Source: Lactobacillus gasseri ATCC 33323 = JCM 1131
GTDB lineage: Bacteria > Bacillota > Bacilli > Lactobacillales > Lactobacillaceae
DNA: 64,000 nt
NCBI RefSeq assembly: GCF_000014425.1
Contig: NC_008530.1
Span: forward strand, 1,116,001 to 1,180,000
Direction: 5' to 3'
The notes under the pieces were generated by a model that saw only the letters and a program-made list of their open reading frames with translations, was not told where the DNA came from and made no database searches. Below, piece after piece: positions 10,175 through 18,649 of this stretch (positions are counted from its first letter, which is position 1; the number at the start of each line of letters is the position of its first letter). Both the position numbers and the translations under genes were made by a program.

Positions 10175-11134
10175 TTAGTGTCCTTCTTTTTCATAAGCTC
10201 TAACAATTTTGGCTACTACTGGGTGACGAACAACATCATTGAAAGTAAAGTTAATGAATTTTACTTGTTCAATATTTGCAAGTATATGTTCGGCTTGCAA
10301 TAATCCACTCTTTGCCTTTCCTGGTAAGTCAATTTGAGTCTGGTCGCCATTAACAACCATCTTAGAATTAAAACCTAATCTAGTTAAAAACATCTTCATT
10401 TGAGCTTGAGTAGTATTTTGTGCTTCATCAAGAATTACAAAAGCATCATCTAAAGTTCTACCACGCATATAAGCAAGCGGTGCAACTTCGATTACTCCTC
10501 GCTCCATCAAGCGATTAGTTGTTTCAACTCCTAAAATTGCATATAAAGAATCGTAAATTGGTCTTAAATATGGGTCAACTTTTTCCTTTAAATCTCCAGG
10601 TAAAAATCCCAGTGATTCTCCCGCTTCAACAGCTGGTCTGGTTAGAATTATGCGTGATACTTCACCTTTCTTAAAGGCCGCAATTGCCATAACTACTGCT
10701 AAAAAGGTTTTCCCTGTACCAGCAGGTCCAATTCCAAAAACAACGTCATATTTTTGAATAGCTTCAATATAGCGCTTTTGTCCCATATTCTTAACTCGAA
10801 CAGGGCGACCCTTAGCATCCCTAATTAAAATCTTATTGTATAACTCACCAAAGAACTCCAAAGTTCCTTTGTCGGCCATTTTAATTGCACTTACGACATC
10901 AGTTGCGGTAATAGTAACTCCTCGGGTAACAACCTTATCTAAAGCAGTAAAAATTTGCATAATTTTCTTAACAAGGCTTTCTTCCCCAGTTACTTCAATC
11001 TCACTACCAGTATCAGTAACTTGCACATCGTAAGATTCTTCAATTAAACGCAAATTTGCATCGTTAATTCCAACTAAGTTCATAATTGTTTCAGGTTTAG
11101 TTGGTGTAAATGTTGCTTCTACAGTTTGTCCCAC
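10175..11134 (-). CDS. PhoH-family ATPase (PhoH-like / YbeZ type)
   Basis: This 319-residue cytoplasmic P-loop ATPase has Walker A GPAGTGKT at 136-143, Walker B FVILDEAQN about 90 residues later, and the arginine-containing ILTRPAVEAGE block. It has an N-terminal KH-like region. PhoH proteins next to ybeY are thought to work with it in RNA metabolism; the precise role is unsettled. Its place between yqeY and ybeY is conserved in Firmicutes. Confidence 0.93.
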   Translation of the reverse strand: MGQTVEATFTPTKPETIMNLVGINDANLRLIEESYDVQVTDTGSEIEVTGEESLVKKIMQIFTALDKVVTRGVTITATDVVSAIKMADKGTLEFFGELYNKILIRDAKGRPVRVKNMGQKRYIEAIQKYDVVFGIGPAGTGKTFLAVVMAIAAFKKGEVSRIILTRPAVEAGESLGFLPGDLKEKVDPYLRPIYDSLYAILGVETTNRLMERGVIEVAPLAYMRGRTLDDAFVILDEAQNTTQAQMKMFLTRLGFNSKMVVNGDQTQIDLPGKAKSGLLQAEHILANIEQVKFINFTFNDVVRHPVVAKIVRAYEKEGH

Positions 11135-11164
11135 TTAAAATTGATCCTCCATTATATCAAGCGA

Positions 11165-11608
11165 TTAGTTAAGCTTCTTACCAACAATTGAAGAAGCGGC
11201 TTTACCATCAGCCTTACCTTTAATTTTTGGCATTAAAGCTTGCATAACTTTACCAAAGTCTTTCTTAGAACTTGCACCGACTTCTTTAATTGTCTCTTCA
11301 ACTGTTTGTTCAAGTTCTTCTTTAGACATTTGTTTTGGCATATATTTTTCAATTAATTGCATTTCTTTTTTAGTTTGATCAATTAAATCATCTCTGCCTG
11401 CCTTTGAAAATTCTTCTAAAGATTCCTTACGTTGCTTAAGCGCACTAGACAAGACTGTTAATTCGTCATCACTAGTTAAGTCATGTCCCACTTTAATTTT
11501 ATAATTCATTACTGCAGCCTTGAGTGAACGAATAGTTGTTAAAGCTTCCTTATCTTTAGCCTTCATAGCTGCTTTCATATCTTGCATTAAAGTATCATTT
11601 AGTGACAT
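11165..11608 (-). CDS. yqeY: GatB/YqeY domain protein
   Basis: This 147-residue protein is made entirely of the YqeY domain, related to the tRNA-binding tail of the amidotransferase subunit GatB. The pattern MKAKDKEALTTIRSLKAAV and the C-terminal KDFGKVMQALMPKIKGKADG are diagnostic. The cellular role is not established; it may involve tRNA-dependent amidation or tRNA binding. It sits directly after rpsU, the usual Firmicute order, with a terminator hairpin between them. Confidence 0.93.
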   Translation of the reverse strand: MSLNDTLMQDMKAAMKAKDKEALTTIRSLKAAVMNYKIKVGHDLTSDDELTVLSSALKQRKESLEEFSKAGRDDLIDQTKKEMQLIEKYMPKQMSKEELEQTVEETIKEVGASSKKDFGKVMQALMPKIKGKADGKAASSIVGKKLN

Positions 11609-11663
11609 TTATTTTTCTCCTCTTTAATCAAAACTTACAAAGTCTATTCTAAACTTTTTAAAC

Positions 11664-11706
11664 AAAAAAAGCTCTTGATAGAGCGAATTTCTATCAAGAG
11701 CTTTTT
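11664..11706 (-). terminator. Terminator or attenuator after rpsU
   Basis: A perfect 12-bp stem (GCTCTTGATAGA / TCTATCAAGAGC) with a 7-base loop is flanked by A and T runs on both sides, so it could work in either direction. On the minus strand it follows rpsU and may set the ratio of S21 to the downstream yqeY-phoH genes. Confidence 0.88.
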
Positions 11707-11710
11707 TATA

Positions 11711-11887
11711 TTAATAATGTCTACGCTTACGAGCAGCTTCGGATTTTAACTTTCTCTTAACGCTTGGTTTTTCGTAGAATTCACGCTTGCGGTATTCTTG
11801 CAAGGTACCACTTCTAGAAACGGAACGTTTGAAACGACGAAGAGCATCATCAATAGACTCGTTTTCGTGAACGATTGTCTTAGCCAT
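11711..11887 (-). CDS. rpsU: 30S ribosomal protein S21
   Basis: S21 is 58 basic residues ([20 protein letters not shown], ending in RKRRHY). The start is the ATG at 11887, because AAGGAGGG lies 8 bases upstream and the protein then begins with the family N-terminus; an upstream in-frame start would add 11 unrelated residues. It leads the yqeY-phoH-ybeY-era-recO block and has its own strong promoter. Confidence 0.97.
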   Translation of the reverse strand: MAKTIVHENESIDDALRRFKRSVSRSGTLQEYRKREFYEKPSVKRKLKSEAARKRRHY

Positions 11888-11945
11888 GTGAGATCCCTCC
11901 TTCCATTTCTTGGCACACAAATATGTGCCACAACAATATAGTTAA

Positions 11946-11974
11946 ATTATAGCTAAACGAGAAAAGTCGGTCAA
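11946..11974 (-). promoter_or_regulatory. rpsU promoter
   Basis: TTGACC (-35, 11974-11969) and TATAAT (-10, 11951-11946) are separated by 17 bases, giving a near-consensus SigA promoter. The leader then contains a short hairpin (GGCACA/TGTGCC, about 11912-11929) before the S21 ribosome site. Confidence 0.85.
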
Positions 11975-12006
11975 TAGTCGATTAACATTTTTCTCACTTA
12001 TTTTGG

Positions 12007-12012
12007 TATAAT
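12007..12012 (+). promoter_or_regulatory. -10 box of the PSRP gene
   Basis: TGGTATAAT forms an extended -10 element 24 bases before the ATG at 12037. The best -35 candidate (TTAACA) is 19 bases upstream. It is divergent from the rpsU promoter. Confidence 0.6.
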
Positions 12013-12036
12013 TAGGTAAACAATGAGGTGAAATAT

Positions 12037-12879
12037 ATGACTGAAGAAAAGAAAGAAAATCAAAAAATCGTTAACTTAATTATTATCTCTGACTCTGTCG
12101 GGGATACTGCCTTTAACATGGTTCAAGCCGGTGCTGTTCAATATCCAGACGTGAAATTTAATTACCGTCGCTATCCATTTATTACTAATCGTGAAAAACT
12201 AGAGAAAGTTTTCAACGAAATCACAGAATTTGAAAATGTATTAATCGCATTTACGCTAATTCACGAAGATGAACAATTAGCCGCAATTAAATTTGCACGT
12301 GAACATAATATGAAGTATGTAGACCTTCTTTCTGGTGTAATTGAAAATATTCATTCTTTAACTGGCGAAGAACCAAAACACGAAATTGGTGCTGTTCACC
12401 ACATGGGACAAAACTATTTCGACAGAATTTCCGCAATGGAATTTGCCGTAATGTATGATGATGGAAAAGATCCTAAAGGTTTCTTAGAAGCAGACGTTGT
12501 TTTGCTTGGAGTTTCAAGAACTTCAAAGACCCCTCTTTCATTGTTCTTAGCAAACAAGAATTTGAAAGTAGCTAACTTACCTCTTGTTCCTCAAACTCAT
12601 ATTCCAGATGAAATTTATAAAGTTGATCCTAAAAAGATTATCGGTTTGACTAATGACCCATCCGTCTTAAATGAAATTAGACGTCAAAGAATGATTGCTT
12701 ACGGCTTGAATCCTGATACGACTTACTCAAATATGGATTCTATCAATGCCGAACTTGACGCTGCTAATAAGCTTTATAAGAAACTTGGTTGTTACGTAAT
12801 TAATGTTGCTCATCGTTCAATTGAAGAGACAGCTGCTTTAATTATGGAACACCTCGGCATCGATGACTATGCGAAATAA
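12037..12879 (+). CDS. Pyruvate,phosphate dikinase regulatory protein (PSRP; kinase/pyrophosphorylase)
   Basis: This DUF299/PSRP family protein is a bifunctional enzyme that, in characterised members, inactivates PPDK or PEP synthase by ADP-dependent phosphorylation and reactivates it by phosphorolysis. The N-terminus IIISDSVGDTAFNMVQA and the P-loop-like GVSRTSKTP (158-166) are typical; the C-terminus HRSIEETAALIMEHL is complete. The start is the ATG at 12037, preceded by GAGGTGA; an in-frame GTG at 12028 is part of that ribosome site. No PPDK or PEP synthase gene is in this window, so its target here is unknown. Confidence 0.92.
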   Translation: MTEEKKENQKIVNLIIISDSVGDTAFNMVQAGAVQYPDVKFNYRRYPFITNREKLEKVFNEITEFENVLIAFTLIHEDEQLAAIKFAREHNMKYVDLLSGVIENIHSLTGEEPKHEIGAVHHMGQNYFDRISAMEFAVMYDDGKDPKGFLEADVVLLGVSRTSKTPLSLFLANKNLKVANLPLVPQTHIPDEIYKVDPKKIIGLTNDPSVLNEIRRQRMIAYGLNPDTTYSNMDSINAELDAANKLYKKLGCYVINVAHRSIEETAALIMEHLGIDDYAK

Positions 12880-12900
12880 TTAGTTTTATGAATGTATTTC

Positions 12901-12945
12901 AAAAGGCTTAATCTACAACTAACTCATGTAGATTAAGCCTTTTTT
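12901..12945. terminator. Bidirectional terminator between PSRP and yitT-like genes
   Basis: A 16-bp inverted repeat (AAAAGGCTTAATCTAC / GTAGATTAAGCCTTTT) with an 11-base loop has A and T runs on the two flanks. The two convergent genes end on either side of it. Confidence 0.9.
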
Positions 12946-12954
12946 CTTATACTA

Positions 12955-13833
12955 TTAAACTGGTTTCTGCTCCTTGAAGCGTCCGTATACTTTATCAACT
13001 TCACTTACACTCATAAATGCATAAGGATCAGATTGAATAACAATATTATAAATATCGAACATATCGTAACGATCAATGATTGTCATTAAGACGGTCTTTT
13101 CCGTATGACTATACGCACCTTCAACATCATGAAAGATCGTAATACCTCGGTGCATCTTGCGCTGAATACCTTCAATAATATGTTTCGGGTGTTCAGTAAC
13201 GATAAAGACCTGCATTTTTTGATGCTGCGTATAAACAGCGTCAATTACTCTACCATTAACAAAAATGTTTAAAGCAGTATATAAAGCTCTCGTCCAGCCA
13301 AATACAAAACCAGCACAGATAACAATGATTAGATTAAAGAAAATATTAATTTGGCCGAAACTCTTGCCAGTCTTTTTTCTTAAAATAATGCCTAGAACAT
13401 CTAAACCACCTGTAGAAATTCCTGATTTCAAGGCAATTCCCGTTCCGACCCCATTAATTACGCCACCAAATAAGGCACAAATGATTGGATCATAAGTAAT
13501 CTTAATCGGAGCAATTACTCGCATCATGATTGATCCAAGTAATACGGCAATAATGGTAAAAATTGTAAAGCGATGTCCTATTTTACACCATCCCAAGATA
13601 AAAAGCGGAATGTTTAAAACAAAGTACATCACTGAGGTCGATAAGGTAAATGGCATGAATCGTTCAGACACTGATTGAATAATCTGTGCAAATCCCGTAA
13701 TACCAGAGGCGTAGATCTTACCAGGACCCCAGAAAAAGTTCAGGGCCACAGCAACCGCCAAAGCATAGAGGAATGCCGCAGATAATTTTGAAATTAGATA
13801 GTGTCTACGAGACAGCTTTTCTAATTGACTCAT
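12955..13833 (-). CDS. YitT family membrane protein (DUF161/DUF2179)
   Basis: This 292-residue protein has about five or six hydrophobic segments in its first 190 residues (for example YALAVAVALNFFWGPGKIYASGITGFAQII). A soluble C-terminal DUF2179 domain follows (QVFIVTEHPKHIIEGIQRKMHRGITIF, then VLMTIIDRYDMFDI). This is the standard YitT/YvjA/YpjC layout. The function is not known; the family is widespread in Firmicutes. It appears to be a single-gene unit. Confidence 0.9.
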   Translation of the reverse strand: MSQLEKLSRRHYLISKLSAAFLYALAVAVALNFFWGPGKIYASGITGFAQIIQSVSERFMPFTLSTSVMYFVLNIPLFILGWCKIGHRFTIFTIIAVLLGSIMMRVIAPIKITYDPIICALFGGVINGVGTGIALKSGISTGGLDVLGIILRKKTGKSFGQINIFFNLIIVICAGFVFGWTRALYTALNIFVNGRVIDAVYTQHQKMQVFIVTEHPKHIIEGIQRKMHRGITIFHDVEGAYSHTEKTVLMTIIDRYDMFDIYNIVIQSDPYAFMSVSEVDKVYGRFKEQKPV

Positions 13834-13929
13834 CTTGATTTTCCTTTTTTATATCAAATAATCTTTTGCACTATCTATTCTAACAATCATTATCAAAAAA
13901 GAAAGATAATTCTAGTGCCTATTTGACTA

Positions 13930-14487
13930 TTATTTTTTCCAGTGCTTTTCAATAAATTGAGCCCTTCCTCCGGCCTCTTCAATTTGATAACGTAATGGAT
14001 CCTTTTTATAGAAATCTTGATGATAATCTTCTGCTGGATAAAAAGGTTCAGCAGGTTCAATTTTGGTTACGATTGGCTCATCAAACCTGTGTGAATCTTC
14101 AAGCTGCATTTTAGATTCTTCGGCAATTTCTTTTTGTTGTGGAGAATTATAAAAAATTATCGGTTGATATTGACTACCACGATCTTGAAATTGTCCCATT
14201 GCATCTGTTGGATCAGTCACTTGCCAATAAATATCAACTAGTTTCTTATACGAAATAATTTTGGGATCGAATGTTATCTCTACAGCCTCAACATGACCTG
14301 TTGTCCCAGTACAGACTTCTTCATAGCTAGGATTTTCAACATGACCGCCAGTATAGCCAGAAACAACACTGACAATGCCTGGATAAGTGTCAAAAGGCTC
14401 AACCATGCACCAGAAACATCCGCCAGCAAAGATAGCTGTGTCATAGTGCGATTCTTTAGTATTATCAAGGGGTTTAGCTACTTCCAT
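13930..14487 (-). CDS. msrA: Peptide methionine-(S)-S-oxide reductase MsrA
   Basis: MsrA repairs the S-epimer of methionine sulfoxide in proteins. The catalytic GGCFWCM motif (C24, with C27 nearby) is present, as are [25 protein letters not shown] and the C-terminal [11 protein letters not shown] chose the ATG at 14487, giving [20 protein letters not shown] and 185 residues; an upstream in-frame GTG at 14535 would add 16 residues but has no better ribosome site. It lies near msrB but is separated from it by the SGNH hydrolase gene and a terminator. Confidence 0.93.
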   Translation of the reverse strand: MEVAKPLDNTKESHYDTAIFAGGCFWCMVEPFDTYPGIVSVVSGYTGGHVENPSYEEVCTGTTGHVEAVEITFDPKIISYKKLVDIYWQVTDPTDAMGQFQDRGSQYQPIIFYNSPQQKEIAEESKMQLEDSHRFDEPIVTKIEPAEPFYPAEDYHQDFYKKDPLRYQIEEAGGRAQFIEKHWKK

Positions 14488-14559
14488 TTTATTAGTACTT
14501 CTTTCTAATTTTGAATAATTCTGAATTATTTCCACTATTTTTTCACTATAGCTTTATAT

Positions 14560-14606
14560 CAAAAAATAGCGAACCAATTATTTAGTTCATAATCAATTCA
14601 CTATTT
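14560..14606 (-). terminator. Terminator after the SGNH hydrolase gene
   Basis: On the minus strand, AAATAGTGAA pairs with TTCGCTATTT (10 bp, one G-T) around a 23-base loop and is followed by T residues. It separates the msrB-hydrolase pair from msrA. Confidence 0.6.
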
Positions 14607-14632
14607 AGCTTAAAGTATTTATTTGATTTTTA

Positions 14633-15394
14633 CTATTTTTTTATCTTTAATAACTCTTCTTCAATTACAGGCAACCAACTTAACTTATACCCTGCACGCG
14701 TTGGGTGGATCGGATCAAGCATATAAAGTTCTCTGTCTTTTTCATTATAGTTAAAAGCATCATCATCCCACAAATTAAGGAAATCAAAATTCCACTTATT
14801 TTGTAATTCCTTAACTCTCTCAACCATTTGACCATAGAATTCTGAATCAAATTTTGGATTACTAAAAATCAACACAGGACAATTCCAGTTTTTCTTTACA
14901 TAATTTAAAATATATTCAATTGCACCCGTTACTGTCTGCTTGTCAAAATTATCATCTTGTGCAATTTCGCCTAGATCTTCTTTTCCTTTAATTGCATCAT
15001 TAGTTGAAAGTTGCAAGACAAATGCTGTTAATTTTTCTAAAACTGGCAATCTTCCGATTCTTCCAATATATGAATTAGAGTCATTATCAACTAATGTCGT
15101 CCCCGAAACGGCATCCTCAAAAGCACAAATATTATCTTTTTTACTTAAATAATCAACAAAAGATTCACCTAAAGCACCAGCACCATAGGTCACTGAACTA
15201 CCCAAAAAAGCAATCTGATTATTAATCAAATCACTGGGTTCCATCTTAGTTTGAGCAACACTATATTTTTTAGCATTTCCTTCTGCTTTAATTGCCTTTG
15301 TTAAAAATTCAGGATTATCCTTACCAAATTTCAATAACTCGGGAATATGTTCTTCAGGTACATCTAAATTATAAAGTTCTTCTTCAAAATTCAT
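14633..15394 (-). CDS. SGNH/GDSL-type hydrolase
   Basis: This 253-residue protein has the SGNH blocks. Block I is IAFLGSSVTYGAG, with the nucleophile Ser67; the oxyanion Gly and Asn blocks fit QLSTNDAIKG; block V is DPIHPTRAGY with D227 and H230 of the triad. Family members are esterases, lipases or carbohydrate acetylesterases. There is no signal peptide, so it should be cytoplasmic. The first 50 residues look like a small helical domain. It starts 4 bases after msrB and is probably co-transcribed with it; the substrate is unknown. Confidence 0.85.
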   Translation of the reverse strand: MNFEEELYNLDVPEEHIPELLKFGKDNPEFLTKAIKAEGNAKKYSVAQTKMEPSDLINNQIAFLGSSVTYGAGALGESFVDYLSKKDNICAFEDAVSGTTLVDNDSNSYIGRIGRLPVLEKLTAFVLQLSTNDAIKGKEDLGEIAQDDNFDKQTVTGAIEYILNYVKKNWNCPVLIFSNPKFDSEFYGQMVERVKELQNKWNFDFLNLWDDDAFNYNEKDRELYMLDPIHPTRAGYKLSWLPVIEEELLKIKK

Positions 15395-15397
15395 TTT

Positions 15398-15829
15398 CTA
15401 TCGTCCTTTGAATAACTTCTGATAATTTTCATAACCTTCCTCCTCTAGCTTATCATATGGAATGAACTTTAACGCAGCAGAATTAATACAATATCTCAAG
15501 CCGCCTTGATCAACGGGACCATCTGTAAAAACATGCCCTAAATGAGAGTCAGCTAGCGGACTTTTTACTTCAGTTCGTTCCATTCCATGCGATTGATCCC
15601 GATGATAAACAAGTTTTTCAATTGGTTTCGTAAAACTCGGCCAACCACAACCAGCATCATACTTATCTTCACTAGAAAATAAGGGCTCCCCAGATACCAC
15701 ATCAACATAAATTCCCTTTTGATTAAATTTGTCATACTTTCCAGTAAAAGGATATTCAGTCGCAGCATGTTGAGTAACTTCATATTGCTCTGAGTTTAAT
15801 TTTTTAAGTGCTTCTTCTTTATTAAACAT
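15398..15829 (-). CDS. msrB: Peptide methionine-(R)-S-oxide reductase MsrB
   Basis: MsrB reduces the R-epimer of methionine sulfoxide. The catalytic [11 protein letters not shown] (C114) and GCGWPSF blocks are clear. The two CxxC zinc pairs of many MsrBs are absent (only C61 in that region), so this is a zinc-free type. The start is the ATG at 15829, preceded by AGGTGAG 4 bases upstream; an in-frame ATG 8 codons earlier lacks such a site. Length is 143 residues. Confidence 0.94.
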   Translation of the reverse strand: MFNKEEALKKLNSEQYEVTQHAATEYPFTGKYDKFNQKGIYVDVVSGEPLFSSEDKYDAGCGWPSFTKPIEKLVYHRDQSHGMERTEVKSPLADSHLGHVFTDGPVDQGGLRYCINSAALKFIPYDKLEEEGYENYQKLFKGR

Positions 15830-15908
15830 TTTCTCACCTTCTTTTTTAAACATATCAAATTTTAATAGAAAATTGTTGTTTCATGATTTTTGTTTCTATA
15901 CAATAATC

Positions 15909-15914
15909 TATAAT
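15909..15914 (+). promoter_or_regulatory. -10 box of the aminotransferase gene
   Basis: TATAAT lies 23 bases before the start codon and is followed by a strong GGAGGG ribosome site. No convincing -35 hexamer is seen at 17 bases. Confidence 0.5.
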
Positions 15915-15936
15915 ATTAGCGGAGGGATTTAATACT

Positions 15937-17121
15937 ATGCCAAAATTAGCAAATGACTTATCACTTACAAAAAATACACGACTAAATTCTTTAGGACCTT
16001 CAAAAATCAGAGCTTTTGATGCAAAGGCCTCTCAAATTCCTGGAATTATTAAATTAACAATTGGTGAGCCAGATTTAAATACACCAGATCATGTTAAAGA
16101 CGCAGCAATTGCTGATATTAAAGCAAATGATTCTCATTATGCCCCACAAGCCGGTAAACCAGAATTGCAAGACGCAATTAGCAAATATCTTAACCGTAGC
16201 CTTAATATAAAATATGATCCAGCAACAGAAATTTGTGTAACTGTTGGTGCTACAGGTGCCTTAAATGATGTATTCATGTCAATCTTAAATCCGGGAGATA
16301 AAATTTTAGTCCCTACTCCTGTTTGGGCACTTTACTTCCAATTGATTAAATTAACTGGTGCTATCCCAGTTCAAATGGATACCTCAAAAGATGGCTTTAT
16401 TCTCACTCCCGAACACCTTGAAAAAGTTTTACAAAATGAAGGAAAAGGTGCTAAAGCAATTATTTTAACTGATCCATCAAACCCTACTGGGCGAGTATAT
16501 CCAGAAGAAACTTTAAAGGCACTGGCAGAAATTATTACTAAATATCATTTATTTTCTGTAACTGACGAAATTTATGGAGAATTAGTTTATGACAATAATG
16601 TCCATCATTCTCTATCACAATATATTCCCGAAAGAAACATTTTAATTTCCGGCCTGTCAAAAGCCTACGCAATGACGGGATGGAGATTAGGATATATCGC
16701 TGCTCCCGCAGATATTATGAAAACAATTCAAAAAGTTAATGCCTTTTTAGTCACTTCAGTTACCGATAATGTACAAGCAGCAGCAATTGAAGCGTTAAAC
16801 AACGGTCAAGCTGACCCGCTTGAATCTAGAAAAATTTACGAGGATCGACTCAAATTCATGAAAGCCGGATTAGAAAAATTAGGCTTTGAAATGTCTACCC
16901 CACAAGGAGCTTTCTATATTTTTGCTAAAATTCCAGATGCTTTTGGTACTGATGATGAAGCATTTGCAAATGAATTAGCTACCAAGGCAAAAGTTGGTGT
17001 AACTCCTGGTCGCTACTTCGGTCAAGGTGGCCAAGGCTACGTAAGAATGTCATACGCTTCTTCAACTGAGCAATTAAAAGAAGCATTAAAGAGAATCGCT
17101 GAATTTGTTAAGAATATTTAG
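15937..17121 (+). CDS. Pyridoxal-phosphate aminotransferase, class I/II (aromatic/aspartate type)
   Basis: This 394-residue fold-type I aminotransferase has the PLP lysine K242 in SGLSKAYAMTGWRLGY, NPTGRVYP in the cofactor pocket, and the C-terminal VRMSYASS arginine that binds the substrate carboxylate. It resembles the lactic acid bacterial AraT/AspC-like group that transaminates aromatic, branched or aspartate substrates; which one cannot be told by eye. It is a single gene on the plus strand with its own terminator. Confidence 0.9.
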   Translation: MPKLANDLSLTKNTRLNSLGPSKIRAFDAKASQIPGIIKLTIGEPDLNTPDHVKDAAIADIKANDSHYAPQAGKPELQDAISKYLNRSLNIKYDPATEICVTVGATGALNDVFMSILNPGDKILVPTPVWALYFQLIKLTGAIPVQMDTSKDGFILTPEHLEKVLQNEGKGAKAIILTDPSNPTGRVYPEETLKALAEIITKYHLFSVTDEIYGELVYDNNVHHSLSQYIPERNILISGLSKAYAMTGWRLGYIAAPADIMKTIQKVNAFLVTSVTDNVQAAAIEALNNGQADPLESRKIYEDRLKFMKAGLEKLGFEMSTPQGAFYIFAKIPDAFGTDDEAFANELATKAKVGVTPGRYFGQGGQGYVRMSYASSTEQLKEALKRIAEFVKNI

Positions 17122-17135
17122 AATTACACAAAATA

Positions 17136-17178
17136 ACGCACTGATAGGCTTAAATTAGGCTTATGAGTGCGTTTTTAT
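17136..17178 (+). terminator. Terminator after the aminotransferase gene
   Basis: ACGCACT pairs with AGTGCGT around a loop that can itself pair (GCTTAAATTAGGCTTA region), followed by TTTTTATTA. Confidence 0.75.
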
Positions 17179-17187
17179 TATGCTCTT

Positions 17188-17385
17188 TCAATACTCAACT
17201 ATATTCCAATACCCACCTTTTGAACTACCATCTAGTGGAGCAGGATTAGTCTTCGAATACAAATAATCTTCTCCACTATCATCGATTATTCTATAAAAAG
17301 GTCCTTTTTTATCAACTACATATACCTTGCCATTTGTTAAACCTAACCCACTATAAAAACTTTCACCAGCATATCTAACTTTCAT
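17188..17385 (-). CDS. Small uncharacterised protein, 65 residues
   Basis: I do not recognise a named family. The sequence is soluble, glycine- and tyrosine-rich, and looks like a compact beta-fold (motifs FYSGLGLTNGKVY, FYRIIDDSGEDYLYS, NPAPLDGSSKGGYW). Similar small proteins occur in lactobacilli, as far as I remember. An AGGT-like site lies about 9 bases before the ATG. Upstream on the same strand is a segment that can fold strongly (17433-17495), which may be a regulatory leader. Confidence 0.7.
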   Translation of the reverse strand: MKVRYAGESFYSGLGLTNGKVYVVDKKGPFYRIIDDSGEDYLYSKTNPAPLDGSSKGGYWNIVEY

Positions 17386-17432
17386 TTTTTATACCTACTA
17401 AATTCTTACTTTAGCCTAAAAGCTGATATATT

Positions 17433-17495
17433 TGTCTATCAGGAGTCCTCCACACTCGTAGAGAACACACTAAAAGATCCTTGATTTATCAGACA
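17433..17495 (-). ncRNA. Candidate structured leader RNA upstream of the 65-residue gene
   Basis: On the minus strand three nested helices are visible: TGTCT/AGACA closing, ATCA(A)GGA/TCCTGAT inside it, and GTTCTCT/GGAGGAC at the tip with an ACGAGTGT loop. The last two helices are contiguous on the 3' side, so they could stack. The structure ends 48 bases before the small gene's start codon. No known riboswitch class was recognised. This is an observation from pairing only. Confidence 0.35.
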
Positions 17496-17550
17496 TCATT
17501 AATTCAAATAATAGCATTTTTAATTAATTTTGATCAATCAGCAATAAAAC

Positions 17551-17584
17551 AAAAAGATCCAACATCAAAAAATGATGCTGGTCC
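17551..17584 (-). terminator. Terminator after htpX
   Basis: GGACCAGCATCA pairs with TGATGTTGGATC (one mismatch, some G-T pairs) around a T-rich loop; TTTTTG follows on the minus strand, 7 bases after the htpX stop. Confidence 0.75.
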
Positions 17585-17590
17585 TCTCTT

Positions 17591-18508
17591 CTACTCAATC
17601 TTATCGCTATTCTTCAACCGTTCTATCCTCTTATCTAGCGGTGGATGATCAGAAAATAGTCGATCAATCCAATTACCTGGATGTGGTAAGTTAAAGTATA
17701 AATGCTCTAAAGCTAAATCTTGTGAACTAATTTCTGGTGTTGATTCACTTTCTTCCTTTTTTTCAAGCTTAGATAAAGCTGAAATCAATCCACTTGGTTC
17801 ACGTGTTAAATCAACCGAACCTATATCGGCCAAATATTCTCTTTGACGCGAAACTAGTAAAAACAATAACTTAGCTAATGGAATACCAATAATAGAAATA
17901 ATCCCACCAACTATAATTAAAAACATAGCAAAGAATTTAATAATCAATCCTAGCCATCCTTTACTCTCACTAGTCAATACACCCCAGCTAAATAATACAA
18001 TTCCAATCCCAGTGATGGTAATTAAACTAGTCAAAGCACTCGCAAGAACTGTAATGCGTGTATCATAATTTCTAATATGAGAAAGTTCATGTCCGATAAC
18101 GCCTTGCACTTCTTTCTTATTCATCATGCTCAACAGCCCTTGCGTAAGAGCTAAACTTGCATGTTCAGGATCGCGTCCCGTTGCAAAAGCATTCGGATCT
18201 AGATCAGGAGTAATGTAAATTTTAGGAACCGGTAAGCCTCCTGCTAGACAGAGCTCTTCAACAAGCTCGTATATTTCAGGTTCGCTTTCTTTAGTAATCT
18301 CAACCGCATTCGTAACTTTCATTAAATGCTGCGTGGCATCAAAATATACGTGTGCAATATAGATCAAACCAATGATAAAAAATCCAATCCCAACATATCT
18401 TGTAAAAATCATTCCAAGAAAAATACTTAATACAAGTAATAAAGCAGTATACAATCCCAAAATGATCCATGTATTCCGCTTATTTTGTTCTATTTGTTTA
18501 TATAGCAT
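17591..18508 (-). CDS. htpX: Membrane zinc metalloprotease HtpX
   Basis: HtpX is a membrane-anchored M48 metalloprotease for quality control of misfolded membrane proteins. Two N-terminal transmembrane helices (about 13-34 and 38-55) precede the zinc motif HELSH (H140, E141, H144). Two more hydrophobic segments follow around 155-210, then the third ligand region REYLADIGSVDLTREP. At 305 residues it is the normal length. The lemA gene often found with htpX in lactobacilli is not adjacent here; instead a 29-residue membrane peptide gene and a HIRAN gene lie upstream. Confidence 0.94.
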   Translation of the reverse strand: MLYKQIEQNKRNTWIILGLYTALLLVLSIFLGMIFTRYVGIGFFIIGLIYIAHVYFDATQHLMKVTNAVEITKESEPEIYELVEELCLAGGLPVPKIYITPDLDPNAFATGRDPEHASLALTQGLLSMMNKKEVQGVIGHELSHIRNYDTRITVLASALTSLITITGIGIVLFSWGVLTSESKGWLGLIIKFFAMFLIIVGGIISIIGIPLAKLLFLLVSRQREYLADIGSVDLTREPSGLISALSKLEKKEESESTPEISSQDLALEHLYFNLPHPGNWIDRLFSDHPPLDKRIERLKNSDKIE

Positions 18509-18544
18509 TTCCTACTCCAACTATTATGCTAAAAATCGATGAGT

Positions 18545-18634
18545 TTAATTACCTAAAACCTTAATAAAGGTTTCTAATAAAATTGCAACAGCAATTAATG
18601 CATAATAACGATTCATTTTTTCTTTATGCGTCAT
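18545..18634 (-). CDS. Candidate 29-residue membrane peptide
   Basis: A short reading frame encodes a basic, hydrophilic start (MTHKEKMNRYY) followed by one hydrophobic helix (ALIAVAILLETFIKVLG) and a stop. AAGGTAGG is placed 4 bases before the ATG. It sits between the HIRAN gene (15 bases upstream) and htpX (36 bases downstream), all on the same strand, so it may be part of one transcript. It could be a small membrane regulator of HtpX or a toxin-like peptide; neither is shown. Confidence 0.5.
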   Translation of the reverse strand: MTHKEKMNRYYALIAVAILLETFIKVLGN

Positions 18635-18649
18635 TTTGCCTACCTTATT

